From JBALVO01 sp036961445 (lineage in GTDB: Bacteria > Pseudomonadota > Gammaproteobacteria > Pseudomonadales > Halieaceae), in the NCBI GenBank assembly GCA_036961445.1, contig JBALVO010000018.1, positions 1 through 42,553 on the forward strand: 42,553 nt of DNA. The letters are read 5' to 3'. Made by a program: the position numbers and the translations under genes. This document shows positions 34,001 to 41,333 of the stretch, one piece after another; position 1 is the first letter of the stretch, and each line of letters opens with the position of its first letter. The notes under the pieces are model-generated. The model worked only from the letters and a program-made list of their open reading frames with translations. It ran no database searches and was not told the DNA's origin.

Positions 34001-35462
34001 GCTAAAGCAGCAGTCGTCGGTAATTTCCAGTATTACCTCGTCTATTCAGGCGGCCAGAGTGGTGCCAGTGTCGCGCTTGATGCCCGGCTTGCGCCGTATC
34101 GTCAGGACGGTTAGTTCGGACCTGAATAAAGCAGTTTCGTTCAAGGTGCTCAATGAGGTAGGCGCGCTGGACAGGGATTACTATGCACGCTGTCAGGTGA
34201 TTTTGGAGCATATGGTGCGTAACGCACTGGACCATGGAATTGAGCCCGCGGAAGAGCGACTCGCTCTGGGTAAGCCCACGGCTGGTCGTATTACTATCGA
34301 TGTACGTAAGTCGGGCGGTGATTATATTATCAAGCTCGCTGATGACGGACGGGGAATAGACCCGGAGGCCATTCGCGAGTCCGCCTATGAAAAAGGCCTG
34401 GATATCGATGTTGATGCACTCAGCGATGAGGAGGCGATGCGATTGATCTTCCACAAGGGCTTCTCGACGGCTAACACCCTCAGTGAAATCTCTGGCCGCG
34501 GTGTCGGTATGGACATTGTGATGAGTGAGTTGCAGCAGTTGGGTGGTGATATACAGATTCAGTCGGCGGTCGGTCTGGGAACATCTTTTGAGGTGCGTAT
34601 TCCGTCCAATGTCAGCGTCAACGGTGCGTTATTTGTTACTGCCGGCGAAAGCTCATATGCCGTACCATTGAATGGTCTGGTTGCCGTAGAGCATATTGCG
34701 GTAGACGATTTCTATAATGCTGTCGCAGCCGGGGAAACCCTGCCGTTGTTTGATATGGATTGCGAGCCGGCCTACCTGGCGACGCTCTGCCAGGGCGTGG
34801 GTTTGCCCGATCGCAGCGTTTGGGGGAAAACCATTCCGGTTATTATCGCTGGTTCCGATCAGCGTTATATGGCCATTGCTATCGATAACGTGGAAGAGGC
34901 ATTGGAGTTGGTAGTGCGCTCACTGGGCGCGCAATTCTCCTCGGTGCCCGGTGTTGCCGGTGCCGCCACTACTGCAGATGGTGAGGCCATCGTGGCGCTG
35001 GATTTGAATTTGCTGGTCGGCAGTGTCGTTTCCGGTAACCTGGCGCCTGTGGCTGTGAGTCGCGACACGACCTCCACTTTGTTGGCACTGGTGGTTGATG
35101 ACTCCAGAACCCAGAGGATGGTTGCTACCAGTCAGTTGGATACAGTGGGTGTGGAAACGATCACCGCTGAAAACGGCATGGTGGCTATAGATCTGCTAAA
35201 TGCAACGCATAGGCTGCCGGATATTGTTTTGCTGGATGTGGAAATGCCTGTCAAGGACGGGATTGAAACACTGCGCGAAATTCGTAAGTCGCAGCGCTAT
35301 GGGCATCTGCCGGTTATTATGGTGACTTCGCGCACTGGTCCCAAACACCGCGCCCTGGCTAGAGACGCTGGATGTAATGGTTACATGGGTAAGCCATTTA
35401 ATTTCCCCGGGTTGGTTGAGCAGATCAGTGAGCTTACCGGACACAAGCTGCAGCTTTCATAA
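31065..35462 (+). CDS. ChpA C-terminal-half-like CheA hybrid histidine kinase
   Basis: A 1465-residue kinase starting at GTG 31065 (GGGAG upstream). Residues 1-~690 are strongly acidic and low in conserved pattern, with one globular-looking island near 355-475. An Hpt domain follows with His729 in ARTLHTVKGIAKGVG. The CheA dimerisation and ATPase core comes next (N-box VRNALDHGIEPAEERLALG, Asn1053; G-boxes LADDGRGID and GRGVGMDIV), then a CheW-like domain, and a receiver with Asp1391 in IVLLDVEMPVKDG and Lys in YMGKPF. All phosphotransfer residues are intact, so activity is expected. The most likely targets are the PilG-like receiver and the attached receiver. Together with the preceding Hpt protein it has 2280 residues, close to one full ChpA. 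Confidence 0.9.
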   Translation: MYTDNDCFEAGVDGVGDPTDEAQEKSLRWLLEMDLSEPEEKLFTVSGNEYCDQGLSAYEAEVAGRPLVRGNTASDDLASYIDEEIVISSESQCSDIYTDVPDEEFDDLDETLAGEAMAVDYSHREPGVGVDTMSVVSDGTDILGLIEDDDIGEKFLTIKRVKPETVAQVVETVAIAPVPPVAIESSTPVTPIMEQPQSDNYEAVVVQSSAEHDMEDVQDRTPLLDNFPVEELRQASEDLQWSVDVSLLEEVEPELNTPAEIHLSEAPVPCLVAEPGAYQVANEEGSLTNDACSDDTAPATVDAYLANMQTSADDDEFDRFLLGGEHLPGSETSLDELAVARTEGIVSVDPSADIEIDYHEDFRTMEGFDYGSVSAITSVISLVMEEISCRARNRIEELGFATDAIEVDVMLGNDPQSIKRCYAEGFEPVIAICSELPEAFQGLAKAEQSAIYVRLFHGQTNENWNDLFSADFVAAPQSASDEAENGPDSGLALEPIELAAEACVEEVGFTADVLDSQFDDDFLVNSTVSAEDDIEAIFDDFNDAVAVQETEEVQEYLSANSGAAFASVLSEQAGQTEVSSASAGFDEAIFAADIFGELAEVNDADATDIDAAFSAVTQSQNNVDAICGVDVDEFATPDEFQQTGASEGTDEVPSAASPGQESPDTAWFIPQGISFSHAGQGSAEIFTDFLDAFIEEGSAEVEKLEDAFGEWEKDPTIEAAFAPVARTLHTVKGIAKGVGLQRYGTLVHNFETLLEARPRPESGARQDYFRMMNVWLDAVVRGIEFVQENRSDIASEFPVCGGLSAEADESLAAVGELPGSEESAEASLITPPIAQNKAALARQKKRDQQLADDGAKALAAQQSVRITSEKLDLLLNLTNQAQQLGVRSAQSTTRSKRAAAELQGRLTSVRSHIAKIADRALLNVNVSAGSGRSTPDMDALEMDQYSELQEAANILREGVEDLADLVELASRQNAHVEALLKQQSSVISSITSSIQAARVVPVSRLMPGLRRIVRTVSSDLNKAVSFKVLNEVGALDRDYYARCQVILEHMVRNALDHGIEPAEERLALGKPTAGRITIDVRKSGGDYIIKLADDGRGIDPEAIRESAYEKGLDIDVDALSDEEAMRLIFHKGFSTANTLSEISGRGVGMDIVMSELQQLGGDIQIQSAVGLGTSFEVRIPSNVSVNGALFVTAGESSYAVPLNGLVAVEHIAVDDFYNAVAAGETLPLFDMDCEPAYLATLCQGVGLPDRSVWGKTIPVIIAGSDQRYMAIAIDNVEEALELVVRSLGAQFSSVPGVAGAATTADGEAIVALDLNLLVGSVVSGNLAPVAVSRDTTSTLLALVVDDSRTQRMVATSQLDTVGVETITAENGMVAIDLLNATHRLPDIVLLDVEMPVKDGIETLREIRKSQRYGHLPVIMVTSRTGPKHRALARDAGCNGYMGKPFNFPGLVEQISELTGHKLQLS

Positions 35463-35471
35463 GGAGTTCTG

Positions 35472-35918
35472 ATGACTGATAGTTCATCGCGTTGGTGTGT
35501 GTTGATGTCGTGTTCCGCATCCGAGTCCTGGGCGGTGCCACAGAACTGCCTGGCTGAAATTGTAACTGTGCACGGTGTTTCGGAGCAGCCACCTGAGGAG
35601 CTGAGCTGGCGCGGTGTGAACGTACCGGTGCTGGATTTTGGTTATGACGATGAATCCGAATGGCGGGAGCAGCATGGCGGGTCTGGTTTGATTGCAATCT
35701 TCCTGGGGCTTGCAGGTGAGGGGTGTGACTACTGGGGGGTTGCGATTCGCGGTGGCGGCCTGGCGGTAAAACGATTGGCGGATGAAGATATTGCAGACAC
35801 ACCAGAGGCTATTTTGCAGCATGCCACCGCAGCGTTTACCTTGCACGGTGTGGCTTACCAGGTCCCTGACTTGTCTGTTTTACAAAAAAAAATAGCGCAC
35901 AGCCAGGAGGTGGCCTGA
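35472..35918 (+). CDS. chpC: ChpC-like CheW-domain protein
   Basis: A 148-residue CheW-type adaptor. ATG 35472 is preceded by AAGGAG. Visible features are WAVPQNCLAEIVTVHGV, LSWRGVNVPVLDFGYDDE and LIAIFLGLAGEGCDYWGVAIRGGGLAVKRL, which follow the order of the CheW fold. It lies 9 bp after the kinase gene, the position of chpC next to chpA/chpB in Pseudomonas. There ChpC is thought to link additional receptors to the kinase. The second adaptor in this cluster is the PilI-like protein. The stop is TGA at 35916-35918, and the next gene's ribosome site follows immediately. Confidence 0.85.
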   Translation: MTDSSSRWCVLMSCSASESWAVPQNCLAEIVTVHGVSEQPPEELSWRGVNVPVLDFGYDDESEWREQHGGSGLIAIFLGLAGEGCDYWGVAIRGGGLAVKRLADEDIADTPEAILQHATAAFTLHGVAYQVPDLSVLQKKIAHSQEVA

Positions 35919-35939
35919 TGCCCACAGGAGGCTTTATTG

Positions 35940-36335
35940 GTGCAGCTTGATAATGTAGTGAACATAATAGAGCAGGCTTTTGGTGAGTCCCTGCCTTTTT
36001 CCGAGCGCCCTTTGCTGGGCGACGATATTGCCGCACTGCAGCGTGTTTTCGGTGATTCAGGCTACCAGGCCTACTTGCAGGATCAGGTTAATCGACAGAT
36101 TATCCGGGACTATTTGACCAACGCTGTGCTGCATGGTTTTTTGGCAGAGGATCTGCTGGGCGCCTTGGCCGGGCTAGTGGCAACGAGTGAGGGGCGAGCG
36201 GGCTTGTCGTTGCATATGGTGATGAGCTCGATAGAGGATGCCACAGATCTCATTCTCAAAGATGGCCCGGATATGCTCAAGCCGCTGTTGCCGGTACCTG
36301 GCTCCCCGCCTGTTATGAAGCTGGTACCTCGTTAA
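35940..36335 (+). CDS. uncharacterised small protein at the end of the chemosensory cluster
   Basis: A 131-residue protein of unknown family. I place the start at GTG 35940, 8 bases after CAGGAGG; a TTG three bases earlier is also possible. The product is helical (NVVNIIEQAFGESLPFSERPL, IRDYLTNAVLHGFLAEDLLGALAGLV) and soluble, with a Pro-rich end (LLPVPGSPPVMKLVPR). It is the last gene of the plus-strand run and is close enough to chpC for the same transcript. No obvious U-run terminator follows. I see no catalytic motif. It may be an accessory of the signalling complex, but only position supports that. Confidence 0.65.
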   Translation: MQLDNVVNIIEQAFGESLPFSERPLLGDDIAALQRVFGDSGYQAYLQDQVNRQIIRDYLTNAVLHGFLAEDLLGALAGLVATSEGRAGLSLHMVMSSIEDATDLILKDGPDMLKPLLPVPGSPPVMKLVPR

Positions 36336-36362
36336 TCTTGGGGCTTCGTCAGCGACTGCTGT

Positions 36363-36471
36363 AAAATATTGGCAGTTAATTCGTAAAAAACCCTAATATT
36401 TGACATAAAATGTAAAATAAAGGCAATAAATACACCTTTAATTGCATTTATTTAAAATAATGGCAGTTACT
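36363..36471. repeat. AT-rich segment bounded by an 18-bp direct repeat
   Basis: AAAATATTGGCAGTTAAT (36363-36380) recurs as AAAATAATGGCAGTTACT (36454-36471), 16 of 18 identical, 91 bp apart. The sequence between is far richer in A/T than its surroundings and contains a TTGACA (36400-36405) that could serve as a -35 box. It separates the signalling cluster from the next small gene. It could be a repeat-flanked insertion scar or a pair of regulator sites. Confidence 0.45.
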
Positions 36472-36491
36472 CTATTGTCTCCTCCCTCGGT

Positions 36492-36535
36492 CAGGCCTAT
36501 AAATTACCTGTCGCCGCAAAATTTGTAGCGGCCTG
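36492..36535 (+). promoter_or_regulatory. leader with two mutually exclusive stems
   Basis: CAGGCC (36492-36497) can pair with GGCCTG (36530-36535), and GCCGC (36513-36517) with GCGGC (36528-36532). The right arms share three bases, so only one stem can form at a time. The element lies 84 bp upstream of the start of a small gene. This may be chance; no known riboswitch is recognised. Confidence 0.2.
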
Positions 36536-36618
36536 GGAAGGCGGCTCTTTAGGGCTTATAACCGAAACCGCCCCAGTGGTACGACTACAGAACAATAACA
36601 GCCGGCGGGGAGCCAGTT

Positions 36619-36951
36619 ATGTTGACAATCACACCTACTGCAGTTTTGGACAGAATTCCTGACAATGGACCTGAAGTTTTTGCGGTTATAGAAGGGAAAA
36701 AAGTATTTCTTCCTGCTGATGCGAAATACGTGATGCAGGATCGTCGAGGGCTCTGGTACTACAGCAGTCGCAAGCCTCGCCCTAAAGAGGGTGATTGGAC
36801 GCCGAACAAAACCAGTATTGCCTGTCGCACTGAACTTGGTTATGTGCGCGCGCTGAAAACAGATACGGTGTTGCAATGGCTTGACACCTGTCAAAGAACG
36901 GTGCGCATGATCCCTGGAAATACTGGCGGTCGTCGCCCGGCCGACGATTGA
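36619..36951 (+). CDS. uncharacterised small protein
   Basis: A 110-residue soluble protein whose ATG has GGGGAG about 8 bases upstream. It contains VFAVIEGKKVFLPADAKYVMQD, the basic aromatic stretch RRGLWYYSSRKPRPKEGDWTPNK, and a C-terminal part with two Cys (IACRTELG, LDTCQRTV). No signal peptide, membrane span or known motif is evident. It is monocistronic: the leader is about 280 bp long and AT-rich, and a strong rho-independent terminator follows its stop by 7 bp. That isolation suggests its own regulation. Function unknown. Confidence 0.7.
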   Translation: MLTITPTAVLDRIPDNGPEVFAVIEGKKVFLPADAKYVMQDRRGLWYYSSRKPRPKEGDWTPNKTSIACRTELGYVRALKTDTVLQWLDTCQRTVRMIPGNTGGRRPADD

Positions 36952-36957
36952 TTGTGA

Positions 36958-36993
36958 GGCCGCGCGTAGTAGCCTGCGCGCGGCCAGGTTTTT
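36958..36993 (+). terminator. rho-independent terminator
   Basis: GGCCGCGCG pairs perfectly over 9 bp with CGCGCGGCC around a 10-base loop. AGG and a run of five T follow. It terminates the small gene ending at 36951 and lies just before the convergent minus-strand gene end at 37002. Confidence 0.85.
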
Positions 36994-37001
36994 ACCGACG
37001 C

Positions 37002-37526
37002 TTATTCAATTGCAGCGTAGCGAGTATCTCGCGACAGGCTCACCCAATCGCAAATATCTTCCTTGTGCGCAGCTAGCACACTAATTAAGTCATCCTCGAG
37101 TTTTCGGTAGGCCTCCTGCCATACGCTAATATGCATGACGATGGCGCAGCGCTGTCGCAGGGGCATTACGCTGGGCAGATTGAGAGGGTCCAGTGCCTGA
37201 TTCTTGAAGCCGGCACTGAGTACCGCTGCTACCACCTCGTTATTCTTGCTGTCGAGCAGTTCGCCTTCAAATCGACGCAGTGGCATCAGCATCTTGTCGC
37301 GCCCGGGAAAGCCTGGATCGGCAATGATGTTATGTATCCATATCGGTAGCTCTGACACTAGTGTTGCGGACCATTCCTGCTGCGAAATGTCTGCCATTGA
37401 GCGGCCCTGCATGTGCGGAGGTACACGGCGCATGGCGAGTTGGTTGCGATCATTAAAGCCATACTGCTTGAACGCCGGCATGCGGGCGCCGACCAGCGCG
37501 ATGTGTGTCAAGTGGAATTCGGTCAT
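37002..37526 (-). CDS. uncharacterised soluble protein
   Basis: A 174-residue protein on the minus strand with a perfect AGGAGG ribosome site 7 bases before its ATG. Segments include MPAFKQYGFNDRNQLAMRRV, WIHNIIADPGFPGRDKMLMP, and a helical C terminus (VWQEAYRKLEDDLISVLAAHKED). There is no signal sequence or membrane span, and I do not recognise the family. It follows the CHI-like/TonB-C fusion gene by 18 bp in the same direction, so the two likely form an operon. The partner is exported, so this could be a cytoplasmic companion, but nothing in the sequence tells what it does. Confidence 0.7.
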   Translation of the reverse strand: MTEFHLTHIALVGARMPAFKQYGFNDRNQLAMRRVPPHMQGRSMADISQQEWSATLVSELPIWIHNIIADPGFPGRDKMLMPLRRFEGELLDSKNNEVVAAVLSAGFKNQALDPLNLPSVMPLRQRCAIVMHISVWQEAYRKLEDDLISVLAAHKEDICDWVSLSRDTRYAAIE

Positions 37527-37544
37527 CGTCGGTATCCTCCTATG

Positions 37545-38882
37545 CTACTCGGTTAATATGAAGTTCACTGGTACGGGAATTACCAGCTTGCCGTCTTCAG
37601 TGTTGCCAAATTCCGCTGCGGCTACCACATCGATCGTTTGTAGCTCACCAGCACCGAGTGCGTTCTGTGCAGCGGTAACGGCAGCCTTGTCGAGTACGCT
37701 GTGTCCAGACGGCTGCACGATGTCTACTGCCACCAGTTGGCCGTCAGGCAATACTGTTATGTCCAGTTCCAGCCGTCCCTGCAGACCGCGCCGTATGGCG
37801 CGAGCCGGATAGCGAATCTGGTGGTAGACCATGGTAATTAACTGCGAGTGAAATTCTGACAGGCGCAGCGAGTACTCCTGTACATTCAGGCTCTGAGCGT
37901 CGTCGCCGTCTCGTGTCTGCAGGAGCTCAGCAGTGGGTGTCAACGAGGCCACCTGTATCGGGTCCTGGTTGCTGGTGGTGATACCTGGGTCAACACTTGT
38001 GGCAATACCGATGATTGCCTCGGGATCGGGCAGTTGTAGTGCCTCTTCCAAGGCTTGTCCCGGAATGTCGGGCAGTGCGCTGGGGTTGTGCACTGGCGCT
38101 GCCGCCGTTGCTGTATTTTGCGCGCTTGCCGCTGTTGGTATCGTGATGTTTGCCTGGGCGATCGTGTTGGCAGCCATATCTGGTTCGTTGTCCGGCGAGC
38201 TGATCCAGCTCGCGACCTGTTCATCGCGCTCTCGCGTATAGGTCGTTGTCTGCAGCTTCGCCAGCAGGTCTGGATTTAACCGGGGGGATCCAATGTCGTT
38301 GCGAAATGCGGTGGCTGCCCCGCGCTCTCCAATCCAGCCCATCAGCAGGTAATCTGATACCTTGCCTTCGTTTACCCGGGTGAGCTCATGGCCGTTCAGG
38401 TAGGCGATGGTAACATCGTCTTCGCTCAGCATAATTGCAAACGAGTCCCCGGCATATAAGCTGCCTTTTATTGCCGCTAGAATGGCCTTGGAAAATTCAG
38501 TCGTTTTACTGTCGGGTGCCTTGCCGGTCGCCACCTCACTTTGCAGGAGTATGCCGCCTAGCAGACTGCGCATGCTGGTGCGGCGCGCGACCACCTTGTA
38601 TTCCATCAGCTTGGGTCCGGTTGCGCCTACAAGATCGTCGGGCCTGGGTATTTGTTGATCAAAGTAGATGGCCCCCAGGTAGATATCCCGCCCTGTCTCT
38701 TGATGCAGGGCCAGTCCCACCAGATTAAAGTTTGCGTGGCTTAACCTGGCCGGTACCGGGCCAGGTACGGCCGCGCCGGAGAGCGCCCCGCTGTAGGCTG
38801 CCCCACGTGAAACGGGTGATCCTGTGAGAAAAACTCCGGAGATAAGCAGTAGCATTATCCCCAGCGAAATATGCGATTTCAT
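37545..38882 (-). CDS. exported fusion of a chalcone-isomerase-like domain and a TonB C-terminal domain
   Basis: A 445-residue protein. A signal peptide (SLGIMLLLISGVFLTGS) is followed at about residues 45-215 by a segment resembling bacterial chalcone-isomerase-like (CHI-like) proteins: GLALHQETGRDIYLGAIYFDQ, then SLYAGDSFAIML, TIAYLNGHELTRV and LLMGWIGERGAATAFRNDI. A long Ala/Thr/Pro-rich linker (about 220-340) leads to a TonB-type C terminus: YHQIRYPARAIRRGLQGRLELDITVLPDGQLVAVDIVQPSGHSVLDKAAVTA. TonB C-terminal domains bind TonB-dependent outer membrane receptors or related partners, while CHI-like domains may bind lipids or heme-like compounds. No ExbB/ExbD is nearby and there is no transmembrane anchor besides the signal peptide. 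A classical energy-transducing TonB role is therefore unlikely. The CHI assignment is moderate, the TonB-C one good. Confidence 0.75.
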   Translation of the reverse strand: MKSHISLGIMLLLISGVFLTGSPVSRGAAYSGALSGAAVPGPVPARLSHANFNLVGLALHQETGRDIYLGAIYFDQQIPRPDDLVGATGPKLMEYKVVARRTSMRSLLGGILLQSEVATGKAPDSKTTEFSKAILAAIKGSLYAGDSFAIMLSEDDVTIAYLNGHELTRVNEGKVSDYLLMGWIGERGAATAFRNDIGSPRLNPDLLAKLQTTTYTRERDEQVASWISSPDNEPDMAANTIAQANITIPTAASAQNTATAAAPVHNPSALPDIPGQALEEALQLPDPEAIIGIATSVDPGITTSNQDPIQVASLTPTAELLQTRDGDDAQSLNVQEYSLRLSEFHSQLITMVYHQIRYPARAIRRGLQGRLELDITVLPDGQLVAVDIVQPSGHSVLDKAAVTAAQNALGAGELQTIDVVAAAEFGNTEDGKLVIPVPVNFILTE

Positions 38883-39066
38883 GTAGTTCCGGACACGCGG
38901 TTATTACTGAGTAAACAGCATTGCAAACGGTATTAGTGGTGCGCAATAAAAAACCGGAGAAAAGATCAATTAGTTAGTTTTCTGTCGAAAAGTGCAGAAA
39001 AAACTTGAATTCCGCCTCTTTTCGTCTCTCAGTCCTGCAGGTGAAAATGACGCAGAGGTAGTCCCG

Positions 39067-41082
39067 TCACGCGCCGGAACGGACCGGGAGAAACCTGCGC
39101 GAAGAGTCCAGGGTGATTTGCTTGAGGATCTTTCTCTGGTAGCCAGAAATCGCCCTGGCGCTTTCCAGTGCTGGAAACTGTAACAATACTTTAGCGATAT
39201 CCTGGTACAGGGCCGAGCGGGGCAGGCCGCGGTAGATTCCCAGGTAGGATCCGGTCATGGCTGTCAGCGAGCGAGTCAGGTGCATGTAATCGCTGCGGAT
39301 GACAATGCCCTGTCGACTGAGAGCCGTAGCCAGATTGACTGCCAGTTCCGCTCGTTTTATCAGTCCTTCCTGACCCTCTTTGTAAAGTGTCAGGAGAAAG
39401 TCATAGCCCAGGGGCTTAATGTCTGCGTTGGCGAGGGTCTGCTCAATCAAGGTGGTCAGCTCCTGGCGCGAACCCGACATTTTTTCACTATCGGAGCCGA
39501 GCTGGATCATGGCATCAGCTATGGCCGGCGCATCGGCGGCCAGCACCGCTTGCAGGTACTGCAGTGCAGGTTTCCAGATGCTGCTTATATCTACCGTGTT
39601 GCCCCAATCAATAAAGTACAGGCGTTGGTCTTCTGCCACCAGTACATTGCCCGGGTGCAGGTCGCCATGAAACTCCCTGTAGACAAGCAGATGTGAGATT
39701 ACTGTGTGTAGAAAAGCACGGCCGACTTTGCGTCGGGCGCGCTTGTCTTTGCGCCCCCCGGGATAGGGGAAGGCGGTATTGAGGCTGGCTGCCGAATCCA
39801 CATATTCCATCTCGATGATCCGTCGGGTGCGCTGGTAGACACGAGGTACATACCAGCCATCGGAAAAACTGGCTCTTTGTGCAAAGCGCGTCTGGTTGGC
39901 AGCTTCCGCCTCGAAATCAAGTTCCTCGCGAAACCCTTCCACAAACACATCAACCTGGTCCAGCCATGAGGAGAAGAAGGGTGATACCTTGGAGTGTGGT
40001 GCCCAGTATTGACTGCTTAATATAGCCAGCTTGATGACGGTTTTGCCGATCAGGAACTCCCGCTCCAGGTTGTGTCTGCCTACCTTGACGACCACCGGGG
40101 TCAATATCTGCCGCCCCTTTTTATTGATCACGGGTTTCTGCGCCAGGTAGACCGATGCAATGGAGCCAGACTTGATGGGTTGCGCGGTATCAAAGCCGTA
40201 ATAGCGTTGGGTAGGCAGCTCGCCATAACATTCCATAAAGGCCTGTTCCACTTCGGCTGGCGTCATCGGCTCAACGTCCTCCTGAAATACCGCAAGTGCT
40301 TCGGTCATCTCGTCAGGTAGAAAGTCTGAGCTGGAGGCAGCTACTTGTGCCATCTTGATGAAGAATGGGCCAAATTCACGCACCATTTGCGCCATAATCT
40401 CGGCCTGACCCTTAAAGTCCTCGGGGTCAGTAGCAAAGAATTCCCTGATATAGCGCAGCGCCCCTATCTGGCGGCGGAAAATTACCAGGTCCTGGCGCAC
40501 TACCTGGGTATTTTGCAGGATTTCGCGCATGCGCTGATCATTAATCTTGCGCAGGTCTTTGAGCTGATTGATAACCTGGACGATCAATGGTTCATACGCC
40601 GTGAGGAATATGCGCAGTACATCCAGGCTGACCTCGCCCAATCCCTTTAATTCAGGGTCGCTCATGAGTTCATTAAAAAACTTCCAGAACTCGTCGGTAA
40701 TTTCTGGCGGAATGGCAACAATACTGCGAGCGGTTACCTGGTCGACCAGAAACCTGATCAGGTTTTCTGTACTCTCCTCATTCGGCAAAATATTGCCTTT
40801 GCGCATGCGGGAGGTCAAATTACGTAATTGCAGCGTTATCGGGTGTTCTTGCAGGGCCTGGAAGATTTCGTCCAGCGCCTTGTTTAGCTCTGGCTCGGTG
40901 ACCAGTGTTTTGCGGTTGATGAGCTCGATCAGCGGCAACAGGGAGCGGTAAACTTTTGCCACGCCCACAGTGAAGTCGCTGGTTGTGCGCACCAGCTTGT
41001 AGGTCTGGTCCTTGATAGCTGGAAGAAGCTCTTCCAGATTAAGGTATTCGTCAAAAGGGACCGGTGTAGCCTGCTTCGACAA
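39067..41082 (-). CDS. UbiB/ABC1-type atypical kinase, large form
   Basis: A 671-residue protein of the ABC1/UbiB kinase family. The start is TTG 41082 (SKQATPVPFDEYLNLEELLP) with AGGAG 7 bases upstream; there is no better ATG. About 230 helical residues precede the family core. The core shows PFFIKMAQVAASSSDFLPDEM, the nucleotide-loop equivalent SGSIASVYLAQK, the lysine strand VVVKVGRHNLEREF, the catalytic loop FHGDLHPGNVL, and the metal-binding Asp in YFIDWGNTV, where DFG is usual. Canonical UbiB proteins act in ubiquinone biosynthesis or lipid handling and are about 540 residues. This one has a long N-terminal extension, lacks the usual C-terminal transmembrane pair, and has no ubi neighbours. 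I call it a UbiB-like protein and not UbiB itself. Confidence 0.85.
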   Translation of the reverse strand: MSKQATPVPFDEYLNLEELLPAIKDQTYKLVRTTSDFTVGVAKVYRSLLPLIELINRKTLVTEPELNKALDEIFQALQEHPITLQLRNLTSRMRKGNILPNEESTENLIRFLVDQVTARSIVAIPPEITDEFWKFFNELMSDPELKGLGEVSLDVLRIFLTAYEPLIVQVINQLKDLRKINDQRMREILQNTQVVRQDLVIFRRQIGALRYIREFFATDPEDFKGQAEIMAQMVREFGPFFIKMAQVAASSSDFLPDEMTEALAVFQEDVEPMTPAEVEQAFMECYGELPTQRYYGFDTAQPIKSGSIASVYLAQKPVINKKGRQILTPVVVKVGRHNLEREFLIGKTVIKLAILSSQYWAPHSKVSPFFSSWLDQVDVFVEGFREELDFEAEAANQTRFAQRASFSDGWYVPRVYQRTRRIIEMEYVDSAASLNTAFPYPGGRKDKRARRKVGRAFLHTVISHLLVYREFHGDLHPGNVLVAEDQRLYFIDWGNTVDISSIWKPALQYLQAVLAADAPAIADAMIQLGSDSEKMSGSRQELTTLIEQTLANADIKPLGYDFLLTLYKEGQEGLIKRAELAVNLATALSRQGIVIRSDYMHLTRSLTAMTGSYLGIYRGLPRSALYQDIAKVLLQFPALESARAISGYQRKILKQITLDSSRRFLPVRSGA

Positions 41083-41293
41083 AAATGGCTCCTGGCCGAT
41101 CTTGTAGAAGAGATCAGCGATGATGTTTCAAAAACGGAGAAGGATGGCCTTGCTCAATTGCGCTAGCTAATTGCCAGCAAGACAATGCGGGTATTTTCCC
41201 CTATTCGTGAGGTGGCTACAAGCGTGAATTTTTGCCGCACTCCAGCCAGTGCGGGGTAATTTTTACGGCGGTTTCCCTCAGGTCATGACAGTT

Positions 41294-41302
41294 TGCTAGA
41301 AT
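41294..41302 (+). promoter_or_regulatory. extended -10 promoter element of the cation exporter gene
   Basis: TGCTAGAAT matches the extended -10 consensus (TGnTATAAT) at all but one position. It covers the ATG at 41301-41303, which argues that translation starts downstream, at ATG 41334, about 25 bases after the expected transcription start. Confidence 0.5.
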
Positions 41303-41333
41303 GCAGTTCCTGTGCTGCGCCCCGACCTTGTTC

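Noticed and set aside
36480..36618. Cyclic-di-GMP or other known riboswitch upstream of the small gene
   Set aside because: The stems present do not match any consensus I know; only generic competing hairpins are visible.
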